Below are positions 33,574 to 41,724 of a DNA stretch of 64,000 nucleotides, one piece after another. Position 1 is the stretch's first letter; each line of letters opens with the position of its first letter. This DNA comes from Pseudarthrobacter sp. W1I19. GTDB taxonomy: Bacteria; Actinomycetota; Actinomycetes; Actinomycetales; Micrococcaceae. The stretch lies in NCBI RefSeq assembly GCF_030817835.1, contig NZ_JAUSZR010000001.1, positions 3,720,001 to 3,784,000 of the forward strand. Reading direction: 5' to 3'. Made by a program: the position numbers and the translations under genes. Below the pieces are notes generated by a model that was given only the letters and a program-made list of their open reading frames with translations, was not told where the DNA came from and did not search any database.

Positions 33574-34584
33574 CTAGGAAACACGGGAAATGGCGTCCGG
33601 AAAGCTCTGGCGGTAGACGTCCTTAATGATCCGCAGCGACTTTTCAGCTTCCGCAGGACTGATCCAGAACGGCTCCGCGTCATGCAGCCGGCCGTAGAAA
33701 TCATTGATCAGCAGTTCGTGCGAGACGCCCCAGTAGGACCTGCCGCCGGTGTCGCTCGTGCGCTCCGGTATCACGTCCACCCGCCCATCTGAATAGGTGA
33801 CCGTGAGGTCGCCGCGCAGGCTCAAGACGGCCTTTTCGGTGACCACTTCGAGGGTCACCGGTGCATTGTAGGCATGGCCGAGCGTGGCGTAGAAAACGCT
33901 CCTGGCACCACCGGCGTGTTCGGCAACGAATTCCGCGGTGTCTTCCACCTCGATGGTCCCGCCCAGGAAGCGGGTGGCGGCGTTGCCGCGCACCTCGACG
34001 ACGTCGCCCACCAGCCATTGCAGCAGGTCCACCGTATGGATGGCCTGGTTCATCATCAGCCCTCCCCCGCCGCCCTCCCAGGAACCGCGCCACGGCCGGT
34101 TGAGGTAATAATCCGCCGAACGATGCCACATGACGCTGGCGGCAGCCCCCACCACGGCGCCGAGTTCACCGGTTGCTAGGAGGGAGTGCATGGCCTGGGA
34201 TGTGGCGTTGTAGCGGTTCTGGAAGCAGACGGCGATTTTTGCCTTGCCCCTGGACGCTGCGTCAACCAGGCGGCGCCCTTCCGCCAGCGTGTGGGCCAGC
34301 GGCTTTTCCACGATGACGTTGACGCCCTGTTCAAGGCAGTCCGCGGCTATCGAGGCGTGCTGGTTGTGCGGCGTGCAGATGTGCACCACATCGGGCCGGA
34401 CGGCATCGAGCAGGCTTTGATGGTCAGCGAAGCCGGGCACGCCATAAAGTTCCGCAGCGGCAGCGAGCCGCTCCGGATGGGGGTCGCAGACGGCAACCAG
34501 CCCGGCGCCGTCGAGCTTGGCCACCGCCTCAAAGTGAACGGTGGAGACGTCGCCGCAGCCGATGACGGCAGCCCGGATGCTCAA
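33574..34584 (-). CDS. Gfo/Idh/MocA-family oxidoreductase (second copy)
   Basis: NAD(P)-dependent sugar dehydrogenase-like enzyme of 336 residues, clearly diverged from the one at 25948. The Rossmann start is IRAAVIGCGDVSTVHFEAV, the EKP motif is VIVEKPLAHT (about 90-99), and the C-terminal domain has WRGSWEGGGGGLMMNQAIHTVDLLQWLVG with the conserved His-Asp. Its TTG start overlaps the stop of the TIM-barrel gene upstream (TTGA), so the two are coupled. The pair mirrors the second pair in the ABC transporter unit and probably handles the same or a related sugar. Confidence 0.9.
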   Translation of the reverse strand: MSIRAAVIGCGDVSTVHFEAVAKLDGAGLVAVCDPHPERLAAAAELYGVPGFADHQSLLDAVRPDVVHICTPHNQHASIAADCLEQGVNVIVEKPLAHTLAEGRRLVDAASRGKAKIAVCFQNRYNATSQAMHSLLATGELGAVVGAAASVMWHRSADYYLNRPWRGSWEGGGGGLMMNQAIHTVDLLQWLVGDVVEVRGNAATRFLGGTIEVEDTAEFVAEHAGGARSVFYATLGHAYNAPVTLEVVTEKAVLSLRGDLTVTYSDGRVDVIPERTSDTGGRSYWGVSHELLINDFYGRLHDAEPFWISPAEAEKSLRIIKDVYRQSFPDAISRVS

Positions 34585-35429
34585 GAGAGCTCAACTCCGT
34601 TTTTTGCAGCCAGTGCCGCGAAGGCGCGGGCTGCGACCCCAAAGGCCACCGGCCCGGAAAAGCCGCCGAGCTCGTGGGCGCTGGCAAGATGGGGTTCCAG
34701 CGAGGCGAACCCGCTATAACCGTCAGCCTTGAGTGCGGCAATGGTGGCGTCCAGTTCGCCGTCGCCCTCACCGGAGGGAACCACTTCCCCGGTGGTGGAC
34801 AGCGCATCCTTGACCTGGAGATACTCCAGGTAAGGGCGCAGCATGGCATACCCGTCCGTGTACGGCTTCACGCCAACCTGCACGAAGTTGGCGTTGTCCC
34901 AGGCAACCCGCAGGGCCGGGGAGTTGACGGACTCCATGATGTCCAGCACCCGCGTGGGCGTATCACCGTAGATGTCCTTTTCGTTCTCATGCAGCAGCAC
35001 GACGCCGGATTCCTCGGCGAGTGCCGCCAGTGCACGCATGCGGACCAGGACGTCGTCGCGGATGTCCTCGGGACTTTGGCCGTCGGCCCGGTAGAACGAA
35101 AAGATCCGGATGTAGCTGGTGCCCAGGCCTTTGGCCACGGAGATGATTTGGCGCAGCCGGTCCAGTTCGTGCTCAACGGGCAGGCTGGCGTCCACCTTGC
35201 CGATGGGGCTGGCAACAGCCGAGACCTTCAGGCCCTTGGCGTCCAGGATTTCCTTAAGGTCTGCCACCTGGGCGGGGGCCAATTCGGAGACGTTCGTTCC
35301 CCAGGCGCTCCTGACTTCGATGTGGCTTGCGCCAAGCGCCAACAGCACCGCGGCCTGGATTGCGGGGTCGGGATCTATTTCGTCACCGAATCCTGAGAGC
35401 TGCCAGGGTGTTTGTGGTGCGTGGGTCAA
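34581..35429 (-). CDS. Sugar phosphate isomerase/epimerase (second TIM-barrel copy)
   Basis: AP-endonuclease-2-like TIM barrel of 282 residues. Visible strands include LSGFGDEIDPDPAIQ, LGASHIEVRSAWGTNV, YIRIFSFYRADGQ, VVLLHENEKDIYGDTP (likely metal Glu), LRVAWDNANFVQVG and FASLEPHL (second Glu). A TTG start at 35429 is chosen because AAGGAG lies 6 bp upstream; the open frame extends further upstream, but that stretch covers the operator region and is not protein-like. The gene is divergent from the second lacI gene, with a LacI-type operator between them. Confidence 0.88.
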   Translation of the reverse strand: MTHAPQTPWQLSGFGDEIDPDPAIQAAVLLALGASHIEVRSAWGTNVSELAPAQVADLKEILDAKGLKVSAVASPIGKVDASLPVEHELDRLRQIISVAKGLGTSYIRIFSFYRADGQSPEDIRDDVLVRMRALAALAEESGVVLLHENEKDIYGDTPTRVLDIMESVNSPALRVAWDNANFVQVGVKPYTDGYAMLRPYLEYLQVKDALSTTGEVVPSGEGDGELDATIAALKADGYSGFASLEPHLASAHELGGFSGPVAFGVAARAFAALAAKNGVELS

Positions 35430-35543
35430 CGGAATCTCCTTGCTAGGACCCCGCGCAGGGCAGCCTTCGATTCCAGCTACGTCGCGTGGGTGATTTGGTT
35501 CACAGAAAAGGTACTCCGGCAAGTCTAGGCAGCCTGCCAACTT

Positions 35544-35563
35544 TTGACAACCGGTTGCCATAA
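35544..35563. promoter_or_regulatory. LacI-type operator in a divergent promoter region
   Basis: TTGACAACCGGTTGCCATAA lies between the isomerase start (35429, minus) and the second LacI-family start (35646, plus). It could control both, giving autoregulation of the repressor and control of the isomerase/oxidoreductase pair. Confidence 0.75.
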
Positions 35564-35645
35564 ATTGGCCAGTTGTGGCATCCTTGGGTGATGCAGCTGT
35601 GGCAACGGTCACAGCTTCCCGTCATTCCGTTCAGAGAGGAGCGCC

Positions 35646-36677
35646 ATGGCGACGCAAGCGGCAGGAACAGACCGTCCTGCCACCATCCACGACATCGCCG
35701 CCATGTGCGGAGTTGCCGCTTCCACTGTTTCACGCGCCCTGTCAACGCCGGACCGGGTAAATATCCGTACCCGGCAGCGTATCCAGGCGGCCGCCGCAGA
35801 GCTGAACTATCTGCCCAACAGCCAGGCGAAGGCATTGAGTTCGGGGCGTACGGGGGCCGTGGGAGTGCTGGTTCCCGACATCACCAACCCGTTCTATTTT
35901 GACCTGATCCGGGGAACCCAGCTCCAGCTCAAGGCCGCGGGTTACACCCAGCTGCTCGTGGACACCGAGGAATCGGATGAGGTTGAGGCCAGCACGCTGG
36001 AACAGTTGCGCAAAACGGCCGACGGCGTCATTGTCGCAGCATCCCGGCTCACCGATGAGGCCCTGTTGGCAGCTGCCGGCAAGGCCCCCCTCGTGACGAT
36101 TAATCGTGACGTTGCCGGTGTTCCTGCCGTCATCATTGATACCCCGTCCGCCACCAGCCAGGCGCTTGACCACCTGATTTCACTGGGCCATACCCGGGTT
36201 GCCTACATCGCCGGGCCGTTGACGTCCCAATCCAGCGAACGGCGCTGGGCTGCCCTGTCCGAAGCAGCCCAGGACCGTGGCGTGGAGGTGCGAAGCCTGG
36301 GCCCGTTTGCTCCCAAGACCCAATCCGGCGCAGCTGCCGCCGACGCCGCAGTACACAGTGGTGTCACCGCCTGCATTGCCTTCAATGACCTCATTGCCAT
36401 CGGCATGCTCCAGCGCCTGCGGGAACGGGGGATCCGCGTACCGGAGGAGATGAGCATCGTAGGGTGCGATGACATTTTTGGCGCGGACTTCTGCAATCCC
36501 CCGCTGACCACCATGGCTTCGCCTATTGAACAGGCTGGCCGGGTGGCAGTTTCGATGCTTCTGGCGAAATTGAATCCGTTGGCCGCAGGCGGCGTGCGCA
36601 CCCGTTCCGTGATGCCTACACACCTGACAGTGCGGAGTTCCACGGCCGCGGCGCCCGCCCCATCGACTGCTCCGTAA
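35646..36677 (+). CDS. LacI-family transcriptional regulator (second copy)
   Basis: Repressor of 343 residues. Helix-turn-helix ATIHDIAAMCGVAASTVSRALSTPDRVN is at about residues 12-39; the effector domain follows, with VGVLVPDITNPFYFDLIRGTQ, LGHTRVAYIAGP and IVGCDDIFGADFCNPPLTTMASPI. Recognition-helix residues (STVSRALS) are the same as in the other LacI protein of the island, so both may recognise the same CCGG-centred operators. Good ribosome binding site (AGAGGAG) before the ATG. A long inverted repeat overlaps its stop codon. Confidence 0.92.
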   Translation: MATQAAGTDRPATIHDIAAMCGVAASTVSRALSTPDRVNIRTRQRIQAAAAELNYLPNSQAKALSSGRTGAVGVLVPDITNPFYFDLIRGTQLQLKAAGYTQLLVDTEESDEVEASTLEQLRKTADGVIVAASRLTDEALLAAAGKAPLVTINRDVAGVPAVIIDTPSATSQALDHLISLGHTRVAYIAGPLTSQSSERRWAALSEAAQDRGVEVRSLGPFAPKTQSGAAAADAAVHSGVTACIAFNDLIAIGMLQRLRERGIRVPEEMSIVGCDDIFGADFCNPPLTTMASPIEQAGRVAVSMLLAKLNPLAAGGVRTRSVMPTHLTVRSSTAAAPAPSTAP

Positions 36678-36722
36678 CTGCCGTTTCCGGGGGTCTAAAA
36701 GGCAGGTGTGGAGCAGTCGATG
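36661..36722. terminator. 13-bp inverted repeat spanning the lacI stop codon
   Basis: CATCGACTGCTCC (36661-36673) and GGAGCAGTCGATG (36710-36722) are perfect complements, with inner CTGCC/GGCAG pairing. The left arm is coding, the stop codon (36675-36677) is in the loop. It separates two convergent genes and probably acts as a bidirectional terminator. Confidence 0.6.
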
Positions 36723-36729
36723 AGTGCTG

Positions 36730-37074
36730 TTAGAGCCGGTCCGTCTTGTCGTCGCCCTTGTGGGTGGCCCCGCGCAGGTTCTCCTGGACCTTACCGAACA
36801 GGTCCTTGATGGTGGACTCGGCGTTGGAGATAACGTCCACCGGCACATAGACATCGTGCGTGATGGGCAGGTCGTATTCGTCCTTCAGGTGCGTGCCGTT
36901 TCCCACGCCGGTCAGGGACAGGTAGACCATGGCCTCAGTGCGGGCGATTCCGGCAAGCTTCCCAAAGACGGTCGTGAACTCGTTGGGCTGGAAGCTGATG
37001 GTCTGGCCGATGTGGCTGCGGCCAAGTTCACCAGCGGGAACAGCCTTTTCCGACTGGCTTCCGGTGTATTCCAT
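36730..37074 (-). CDS. Conserved small protein of unknown function
   Basis: Predicted soluble protein of 114 residues, not assigned to a family. It has a mixed alpha/beta look with no signal peptide or membrane segment: TISFQPNEFTTVFGKLAGIARTEAMVYLSLTGVGNGTHLKDEYDLPITHDVYVPVDVI, then a charged helix STIKDLFGKVQENLRGATHKGDDKTDRL. No catalytic motif is visible. It stands alone, convergent with the second lacI gene. Codon use agrees with real coding sequence. I have seen similar short proteins in Arthrobacter genomes but cannot name a function. Confidence 0.6.
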   Translation of the reverse strand: MEYTGSQSEKAVPAGELGRSHIGQTISFQPNEFTTVFGKLAGIARTEAMVYLSLTGVGNGTHLKDEYDLPITHDVYVPVDVISNAESTIKDLFGKVQENLRGATHKGDDKTDRL

Positions 37075-37310
37075 AACTACTCCTCAGGTCGGGCGGGCAT
37101 CTACGCCTGCAGTCTAGCCTCGCCCCGATCGCCCGGTACACCTCCCTGCCCCGGCACATCCCGCGGCAACGTGTTGGTGCGATGCACAAACCTGCGCCGT
37201 CCTGCGTGGCCAGTCCTCCACTGAGCACGGCACCACCGGGCCGGTTTGATGGAGGAGGGCCGGCATCATCCGTTCCCAAATCCTCAACCAAAGAAAGCAG
37301 CGTGGCTTCG

Positions 37311-37520
37311 ATGACGAATCGCGTCAAAGGTCCCGGCCTCTGGGAAGACGTACAAGTGGGCGATCCCGTGGAACTGAGCAGGAACGGCCGGGCAGCCTAT
37401 GCAGGCCTGGTGGATGACCGCACTGCTGACGGGGACGTGGTGTGGGTCAGCGCGCCCGTGGGAGGCCGCCGCCTCTTCCACATCGCCGACGGCTACGACC
37501 TCGCAGTCGCCGCTTCCTAA
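37311..37520 (+). CDS. Small protein of unknown function
   Basis: Predicted 69-residue protein: GPGLWEDVQVGDPVELSRNGRAAYAGLVDDRTADGDVVWVSAPVGGRRLFHIADGYDLAV. The alternating hydrophobic pattern suggests a small beta barrel, similar to SH3-like domains. An in-frame GTG three codons earlier (37302), preceded by AAGAAAG, is an alternative start. The nitronate monooxygenase gene begins 71 bp downstream on the same strand. No function assigned. Confidence 0.6.
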   Translation: MTNRVKGPGLWEDVQVGDPVELSRNGRAAYAGLVDDRTADGDVVWVSAPVGGRRLFHIADGYDLAVAAS

Positions 37521-37591
37521 CCGGGCTTGGGCGCATTGCCGCGGCCTGCAAGACTGGGTCCAACGCCTCAGTAGAACCACCAGGAGCTGCC

Positions 37592-38662
37592 ATGACCGCA
37601 CACCAGCACCCCGCCGAGAGTTCCAACCGCTTCACCAGGCTCCTGGGCATCGACGTTCCGGTGGTGCTCGGCCCCTTCGGCGGTGTTTCCTCAGTGGCGC
37701 TCACCGCCGCAGTGAGCGACGGCGGCGGGCTGGGTTCATTCGGGCTCTACGGGTACGACGCCGCTGCCATCCATAAGACGGCAGCCCAACTTCGCGAGGC
37801 GACAGCGAAGCCCTTCGCCCTCAACATGTGGGTGCCCAACGGCACCGAAACCACAACCCTCCCGCCCGAAGATTTCGAACGTTACACCGCCATCCTGAAG
37901 CCCTACTTTGACGAGCTCGGCCTTCCATACCCGGAGATGCCGGCGCGGTACATGCCGGACTACGGCGAGCAGGTGGAAGCTGCGCTCGAGGCGCGTCCCG
38001 CCGTCGTCAGCTTTGTCTTTGGTGTTCCTGGCCCCGACGTCGTGGAGGAGGCGCACCGCCGCGGCATCAAGGTGGTGGGCACCGCTACCACCGTCGCCGA
38101 GGCGGTGGCGCTGGAAGCAGGCGGCGTAGATGCAGTGGTGGCCACCGGGATGGAGGCCGGCGGCCACCGGGTGTCCTTCCTGAAGCCTGCCGAAGAATCG
38201 CTGGTGGGTACGTTCGCGCTGGTCCCCCAGGTGGCCGACGCTGTGTCCGTTCCGGTCATCGCCGCGGGCGGCATCGCGGACCGCCGCGGTTTCGCTGCCG
38301 CCATGGCATTGGGCGCCGATGCGGTGCAGGTGGGAACGGCTTTCCTGGCCACCCGCGAATCTGCCGCCGTTCCCGCCTACCGGGAGGTCCTGCACGGCCC
38401 CGCCGCTGCCCACACTGTCTTGACCCGCGCCCTCAGCGGCCGGCTGGCCCGCGGCATTCCCAACCGGATCATTGCTGAGCTTGAAGAAACCGGCGAGGTG
38501 GCCCCTTTCCCGGTGCAGAACTGGCTGACGGGGCGGTTCCGTCCACAGGCCGCCGCCCAGGGAAACACGGACCTGATGTCCCTGTGGGCCGGCCAGTCGG
38601 CGCCGCTTCTCCGGCACCACACCGCAGCAGAGGTCCTCGCCGAACTGCTGGCCGGAGCCTGA
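37592..38662 (+). CDS. Nitronate monooxygenase (2-nitropropane dioxygenase family)
   Basis: FMN-dependent TIM-barrel enzyme oxidising alkyl nitronates, 356 residues. The family signature regions are visible: VPVVLGPFGGVSSVALTAAVSDGGGLGSFG near the start, FALNMWVPN, GIKVVGTATTVAEAVALEAGGVDAVVATGMEAGGHR (about 157-192, the conserved GxEAGGHRG-like loop with the catalytic His), and PVIAAGGIADRRGFAAAMALGADAVQVGTAFLAT (about 225-258, FMN phosphate-binding). Start ATG at 37592 follows CAGGAG. It probably detoxifies nitronate compounds such as propionate 3-nitronate. No obvious operon partner. Confidence 0.92.
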   Translation: MTAHQHPAESSNRFTRLLGIDVPVVLGPFGGVSSVALTAAVSDGGGLGSFGLYGYDAAAIHKTAAQLREATAKPFALNMWVPNGTETTTLPPEDFERYTAILKPYFDELGLPYPEMPARYMPDYGEQVEAALEARPAVVSFVFGVPGPDVVEEAHRRGIKVVGTATTVAEAVALEAGGVDAVVATGMEAGGHRVSFLKPAEESLVGTFALVPQVADAVSVPVIAAGGIADRRGFAAAMALGADAVQVGTAFLATRESAAVPAYREVLHGPAAAHTVLTRALSGRLARGIPNRIIAELEETGEVAPFPVQNWLTGRFRPQAAAQGNTDLMSLWAGQSAPLLRHHTAAEVLAELLAGA

Positions 38663-38762
38663 CCCGAGCCTGGCCACACCCGGATCACCGGTAGAATCTG
38701 AACGATATCTGACCGGCGCCGCCCGCCCGCGCCTGGTTCCGGCACCGGGAAAGGGAGGATTC

Positions 38763-39383
38763 GTGCGAACACAACGCGCGCGCCCGCCCTTCCACTTCCT
38801 CCGGGCGTCCACTGTGGCCACCGTCATCCTGGCACTTGCCTCCGGCGCCCACCTTGCAGGCGGCGGGGAACTGCCGGCCCCGGTCATCCTGCTGGCGGTG
38901 CTGGCACTGACCACGCTCGCCAGCACCACTGCCACCCGCCTGCAGTTGGGCTTTCCAGCCATGGCCGCCCTGCTGGGCAGCGGACAGCTGGCGCTGCACG
39001 AAGTGTTTACTGCCTTTGGTGCTCCCGGACCCGCGGGGGGAGCACCCACCCTTCATGCCGGACATCTCGCCGGCGCGGATGTACTTCCTGCGGCGTTGGG
39101 CCACGCCCATGCCGCGGAACCTGCGTCCGGGCCCCTGATGCTTGCCGCACACGCCGTGGCAACGCTGGTGTGCGCACTCCTGCTGGCAAAGGGCGAGGAG
39201 GCCCTGTGGGCACTGGCCACCTGGCTGCGGCCCCTTGCTGCCCTCCCCCACGCGGTGGCGCCCGACGCCGTTCCAACGGCTTTCGCTTCCTTTCCCACCG
39301 CTGCTGCGCCACGGCCACCCTGGCGGAACCTGCGGCAAGACAGCCGGCGTGGCCCGCCGCCCGCCGTCGTACTTTCCCGCTAG
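38763..39383 (+). CDS. Small membrane protein, copper-linked by context
   Basis: Predicted integral membrane protein of 206 residues with four hydrophobic segments (about 17-33, 40-53, 65-75 and 125-143). Loops contain several His (LHAGHLAG, LGHAHAAE), consistent with metal handling. GTG start at 38763 has GGGAGG at good spacing. The next gene, 89 bp downstream on the same strand, encodes a YcnI-type copper-binding protein, and similar membrane proteins occur beside ycnI in other actinobacteria, from memory. Function in copper uptake or sensing is inferred, not shown. Confidence 0.65.
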   Translation: MRTQRARPPFHFLRASTVATVILALASGAHLAGGGELPAPVILLAVLALTTLASTTATRLQLGFPAMAALLGSGQLALHEVFTAFGAPGPAGGAPTLHAGHLAGADVLPAALGHAHAAEPASGPLMLAAHAVATLVCALLLAKGEEALWALATWLRPLAALPHAVAPDAVPTAFASFPTAAAPRPPWRNLRQDSRRGPPPAVVLSR

Positions 39384-39472
39384 AAACCGCCCCGCGCTCC
39401 CCGCGGCGGCACCCCATACTTTTGCGCGCCTTGCTCCTATTCCCGCAGGGCGCGCGCCTGAAAGGCAACACC

Positions 39473-40228
39473 ATGAACACCTCCGCACTTCGCCGCACCC
39501 TGCAAACAGCCGCCGCCACGGGAGGCGCTGCAGCCATGCTGCTCGCCGTGGCGGGCGGGGCTTCGGCCCACGTCGGCGTGACGCCGGACAAGACCGATGC
39601 CAACTCGTACGCCCTGCTCACCTTCGCGATTCCGCACGGTTGCGACACCTCAGGCACCACCAAAGTGGCCATCACGCTGCCGCAGGAACTCAACGATGCC
39701 CAGCCGACGGTCAATCCCAACTGGACGGTTGAGAAGGTCACCGAACAACTCGCCGAGCCGAAGAAGCAGGCCGACGGCACGTCCATCACCAAGCGGACCA
39801 GCCAGATTGTCTACACCGCCAAGGCGCCCCTGGCCCACGAACTCCGCGATGCGCTGGTGCTCTCCGTGAAGCTTCCTGACGCTGCCGGCAGCACACTGTA
39901 CTTCCCCACCCTCCAGAGCTGCGAAACCGGGCAGACGGACTGGTCGGAGATCGCCAAAGACGGCCAGGACCCGCACGCCCTGAAGGCACCGGCGCCCTCG
40001 GTCACGGTCACCCCGGCAGGGGGCGCAGGACACGGCGAAGCCGCCACTGCCTCGGATTCGCATTCCAGCGCTGCCGGGTCCACCGGGGAAGCCCCGGTGA
40101 CGGACAGCGGGGCCAACGCCCGCAGCTGGACGGGCCTGGCAGCGGGCATCGGCGGCCTGGTGCTCGGCGGCGCGGCGTTCTTCCGCAACGCACGCCGCAA
40201 GGTTTCTGCGGACCCGGCGGCCAAGTAG
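39473..40228 (+). CDS. YcnI-family copper-binding protein (DUF1775)
   Basis: Secreted, membrane-anchored protein of 251 residues. A signal peptide ends at GGASA, so the mature protein starts with His (HVGVTPDKTDANSYALLTF). This N-terminal His is the copper ligand in YcnI proteins, whose Cu(II) site uses a single-His brace with an acidic residue and a nearby Trp; a candidate Trp is in VNPNWTVEKV. The DUF1775 domain spans about 32-165. A His/Ser/Ala-rich stretch (GHGEAATASDSHSSAAGS) and one C-terminal membrane helix (GLAAGIGGLVLGGAAFF) with positively charged end anchor it outside the cell. Likely role: copper binding or delivery at the cell surface. Confidence 0.9.
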   Translation: MNTSALRRTLQTAAATGGAAAMLLAVAGGASAHVGVTPDKTDANSYALLTFAIPHGCDTSGTTKVAITLPQELNDAQPTVNPNWTVEKVTEQLAEPKKQADGTSITKRTSQIVYTAKAPLAHELRDALVLSVKLPDAAGSTLYFPTLQSCETGQTDWSEIAKDGQDPHALKAPAPSVTVTPAGGAGHGEAATASDSHSSAAGSTGEAPVTDSGANARSWTGLAAGIGGLVLGGAAFFRNARRKVSADPAAK

Positions 40229-40240
40229 GGCAACGGCGTT

Positions 40241-40269
40241 GATGCCCGGATCATCACGATCCGGGCATC
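40241..40269 (+). terminator. Hairpin after ycnI
   Basis: GATGCCCGGATC (40241-40252) and GATCCGGGCATC (40258-40269) pair perfectly around ATCAC, 12 bp after the ycnI stop. Confidence 0.75.
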
Positions 40270-40331
40270 AAATTGCCGCGCCACCTCGCCTCATCGTTGA
40301 CGCGGCCCACCACTGCCGCGAAGGTGGTGCC

Positions 40332-40976
40332 ATGAGGTCTCAGCGAATTTCACACGGGCTTGCCATCACGACGGCGGCAGCGGCCGCCGCACTGCTGCTC
40401 AGCGGGTGCGGCCCCAGCCAGCCGCAATCATCAACGACCCCCACTCCGGGCACCAGCTCTGCCAGCCCCGGCGCGACATCAGCGTCACCCGCCCCGTCCG
40501 GGACGCCGTCGGACCCGCCGTCCACAACCGCTCCGGCTACCGCTCCCCCCGCAGGACCGGCGCTCTGCAAGGCCGCCGGGCTTTCCGCAGCCACGGATGC
40601 GTCCGGCGGCGGGGCCGCGGGCAGCGTCTACATGAAGCTCAACCTCACCAACACCGGTTCCGAACCCTGCCTGCTCCGGGGCTTTGCCGGCGTGTCCCTG
40701 GCCGCCGACGCAGCCGGCGCCCCCATCGGCGCGCCGGCCATCCGCGACGAGGCCACCGCACCCACCGACGTCCTGCTGGCACCCGGGCAGACAGGCTCGG
40801 CCGTCCTGCGCTACACCCAGGCCGGCAACTATCCCGATTGCGCCATGGTGGACGCCGCCGGCTACCGGATCTATCCGCCGGAGGAGACGGCGTCGCTGTT
40901 CCTGCCCCAGCCCACCAGGGCATGCAGCAACGCGGAGATTACGCTCCTCACCATCGGAGCGTTCCAGCCGGCGTAG
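40332..40976 (+). CDS. DUF4232 lipoprotein
   Basis: Predicted surface lipoprotein of 214 residues: signal peptide with lipobox LLLSGC at about residues 21-26, then a 45-residue Pro/Ser/Thr/Ala linker, then the DUF4232 domain. The latter shows LCKAAGLSAATDASGGGAAGSVYMKLNLTNTGSEPCLLRGFAGVSL and ends LPQPTRACSNAEITLLTIGAF, with four conserved-looking Cys that could form two disulfides. Ligand and role are unknown for this family. It stands between two hairpins and is probably monocistronic. Confidence 0.88.
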   Translation: MRSQRISHGLAITTAAAAAALLLSGCGPSQPQSSTTPTPGTSSASPGATSASPAPSGTPSDPPSTTAPATAPPAGPALCKAAGLSAATDASGGGAAGSVYMKLNLTNTGSEPCLLRGFAGVSLAADAAGAPIGAPAIRDEATAPTDVLLAPGQTGSAVLRYTQAGNYPDCAMVDAAGYRIYPPEETASLFLPQPTRACSNAEITLLTIGAFQPA

Positions 40977-41011
40977 GTCCCGAACCCAAGGCAACAGTCC
41001 TCAGCGCAGAG

Positions 41012-41051
41012 AACTGCGGGCGGTCCGGCACGTGCCGGACCGCCCGCAGTT
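41012..41051. terminator. Perfect 20-bp hairpin between convergent genes
   Basis: AACTGCGGGCGGTCCGGCAC (41012-41031) is followed directly by its exact reverse complement (41032-41051) and then TTGTTTTG on the plus strand. It ends the DUF4232 transcript and, on the other strand, that of the DUF4383 gene. Confidence 0.9.
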
Positions 41052-41072
41052 TTGTTTTGTTTGCAGGTCTTC

Positions 41073-41543
41073 CTAGTGGGCCGTGGTGGTTCGGCCGGCA
41101 CGTGCGGTGCCGCGGGACAGCACCACGCCCAGGCCGATCATGCCGACACCCAGGACAAAGTGGAGCCAGTTGTCGGCGGTGTTCAGCGGGACGAAGTTCG
41201 CCGGCGTGTCATGTCCGATCAGCAGGCCGTAAAGCCAGAGAACCAGGTAGATGGCGCCACCCACGATCAGGTAGTTCCTCGACTGCGCAGCATTCCGGGC
41301 CAGGGCGATCCCGGCGGCCCCAAACAGCAGGTGGACGATGTTGTGAAGAATTGACACCTGGAAAATGCCCAGCAGCAGGGCCTCAGACTCATGGCCGGCG
41401 AAACCCAGGGATTCGTAGTTGCTGGTGATGCCCGGGATGAACCCCAGGACGCCCACCAGGAGGAACACTGCGCCCACCGCAAGGGCTGCTTTTTGGATGT
41501 TAGTACGGCCCACGGTGCGACCGTTCGAACTCATACTGGTCAT
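41073..41543 (-). CDS. DUF4383 membrane protein
   Basis: Predicted membrane protein of 156 residues with four hydrophobic segments. The DUF4383 pattern is recognisable: QKAALAVGAVFLLVGVLGFIPGITSNY near the start, LLLGIFQVSILHNIVHLLFGAAGIALAR in the middle, and NTADNWLHFVLGVGMIGLGVVLSRG at the end, with conserved His and Asn-Trp-Leu-His. Start ATG at 41543 has AGGAG five bases upstream; an in-frame GTG two codons earlier is less well placed. Function of the family is unknown; members are often stress-induced in actinobacteria. It is divergent from a FAD/Rieske oxidoreductase. Confidence 0.85.
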   Translation of the reverse strand: MTSMSSNGRTVGRTNIQKAALAVGAVFLLVGVLGFIPGITSNYESLGFAGHESEALLLGIFQVSILHNIVHLLFGAAGIALARNAAQSRNYLIVGGAIYLVLWLYGLLIGHDTPANFVPLNTADNWLHFVLGVGMIGLGVVLSRGTARAGRTTTAH

Positions 41544-41624
41544 GATCACTCCTGCTGTTTGTCGTTTCCGTTTACATCATGGCTGCCGGGTCGCGCCTGA
41601 CCATAGACTTAAACACCGACATCA

Positions 41625-41636
41625 TAAGTATACTTA
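41625..41636. promoter_or_regulatory. 12-bp AT-rich palindrome between divergent genes
   Basis: TAAGTATACTTA is a perfect palindrome in the 180-bp gap between the DUF4383 gene and the FAD/Rieske gene. In this GC-rich genome such an AT-rich palindrome could be an operator or part of a -10 region for either gene; no regulator gene is adjacent. Confidence 0.4.
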
Positions 41637-41724
41637 GCACCTACGCCAGGCATAGATCAGGGTCTATAACGGACCCATCACAAACGGCCCGCCAGGGCCC
41701 GGACCAAAGGCAGGCTGAACTGGG

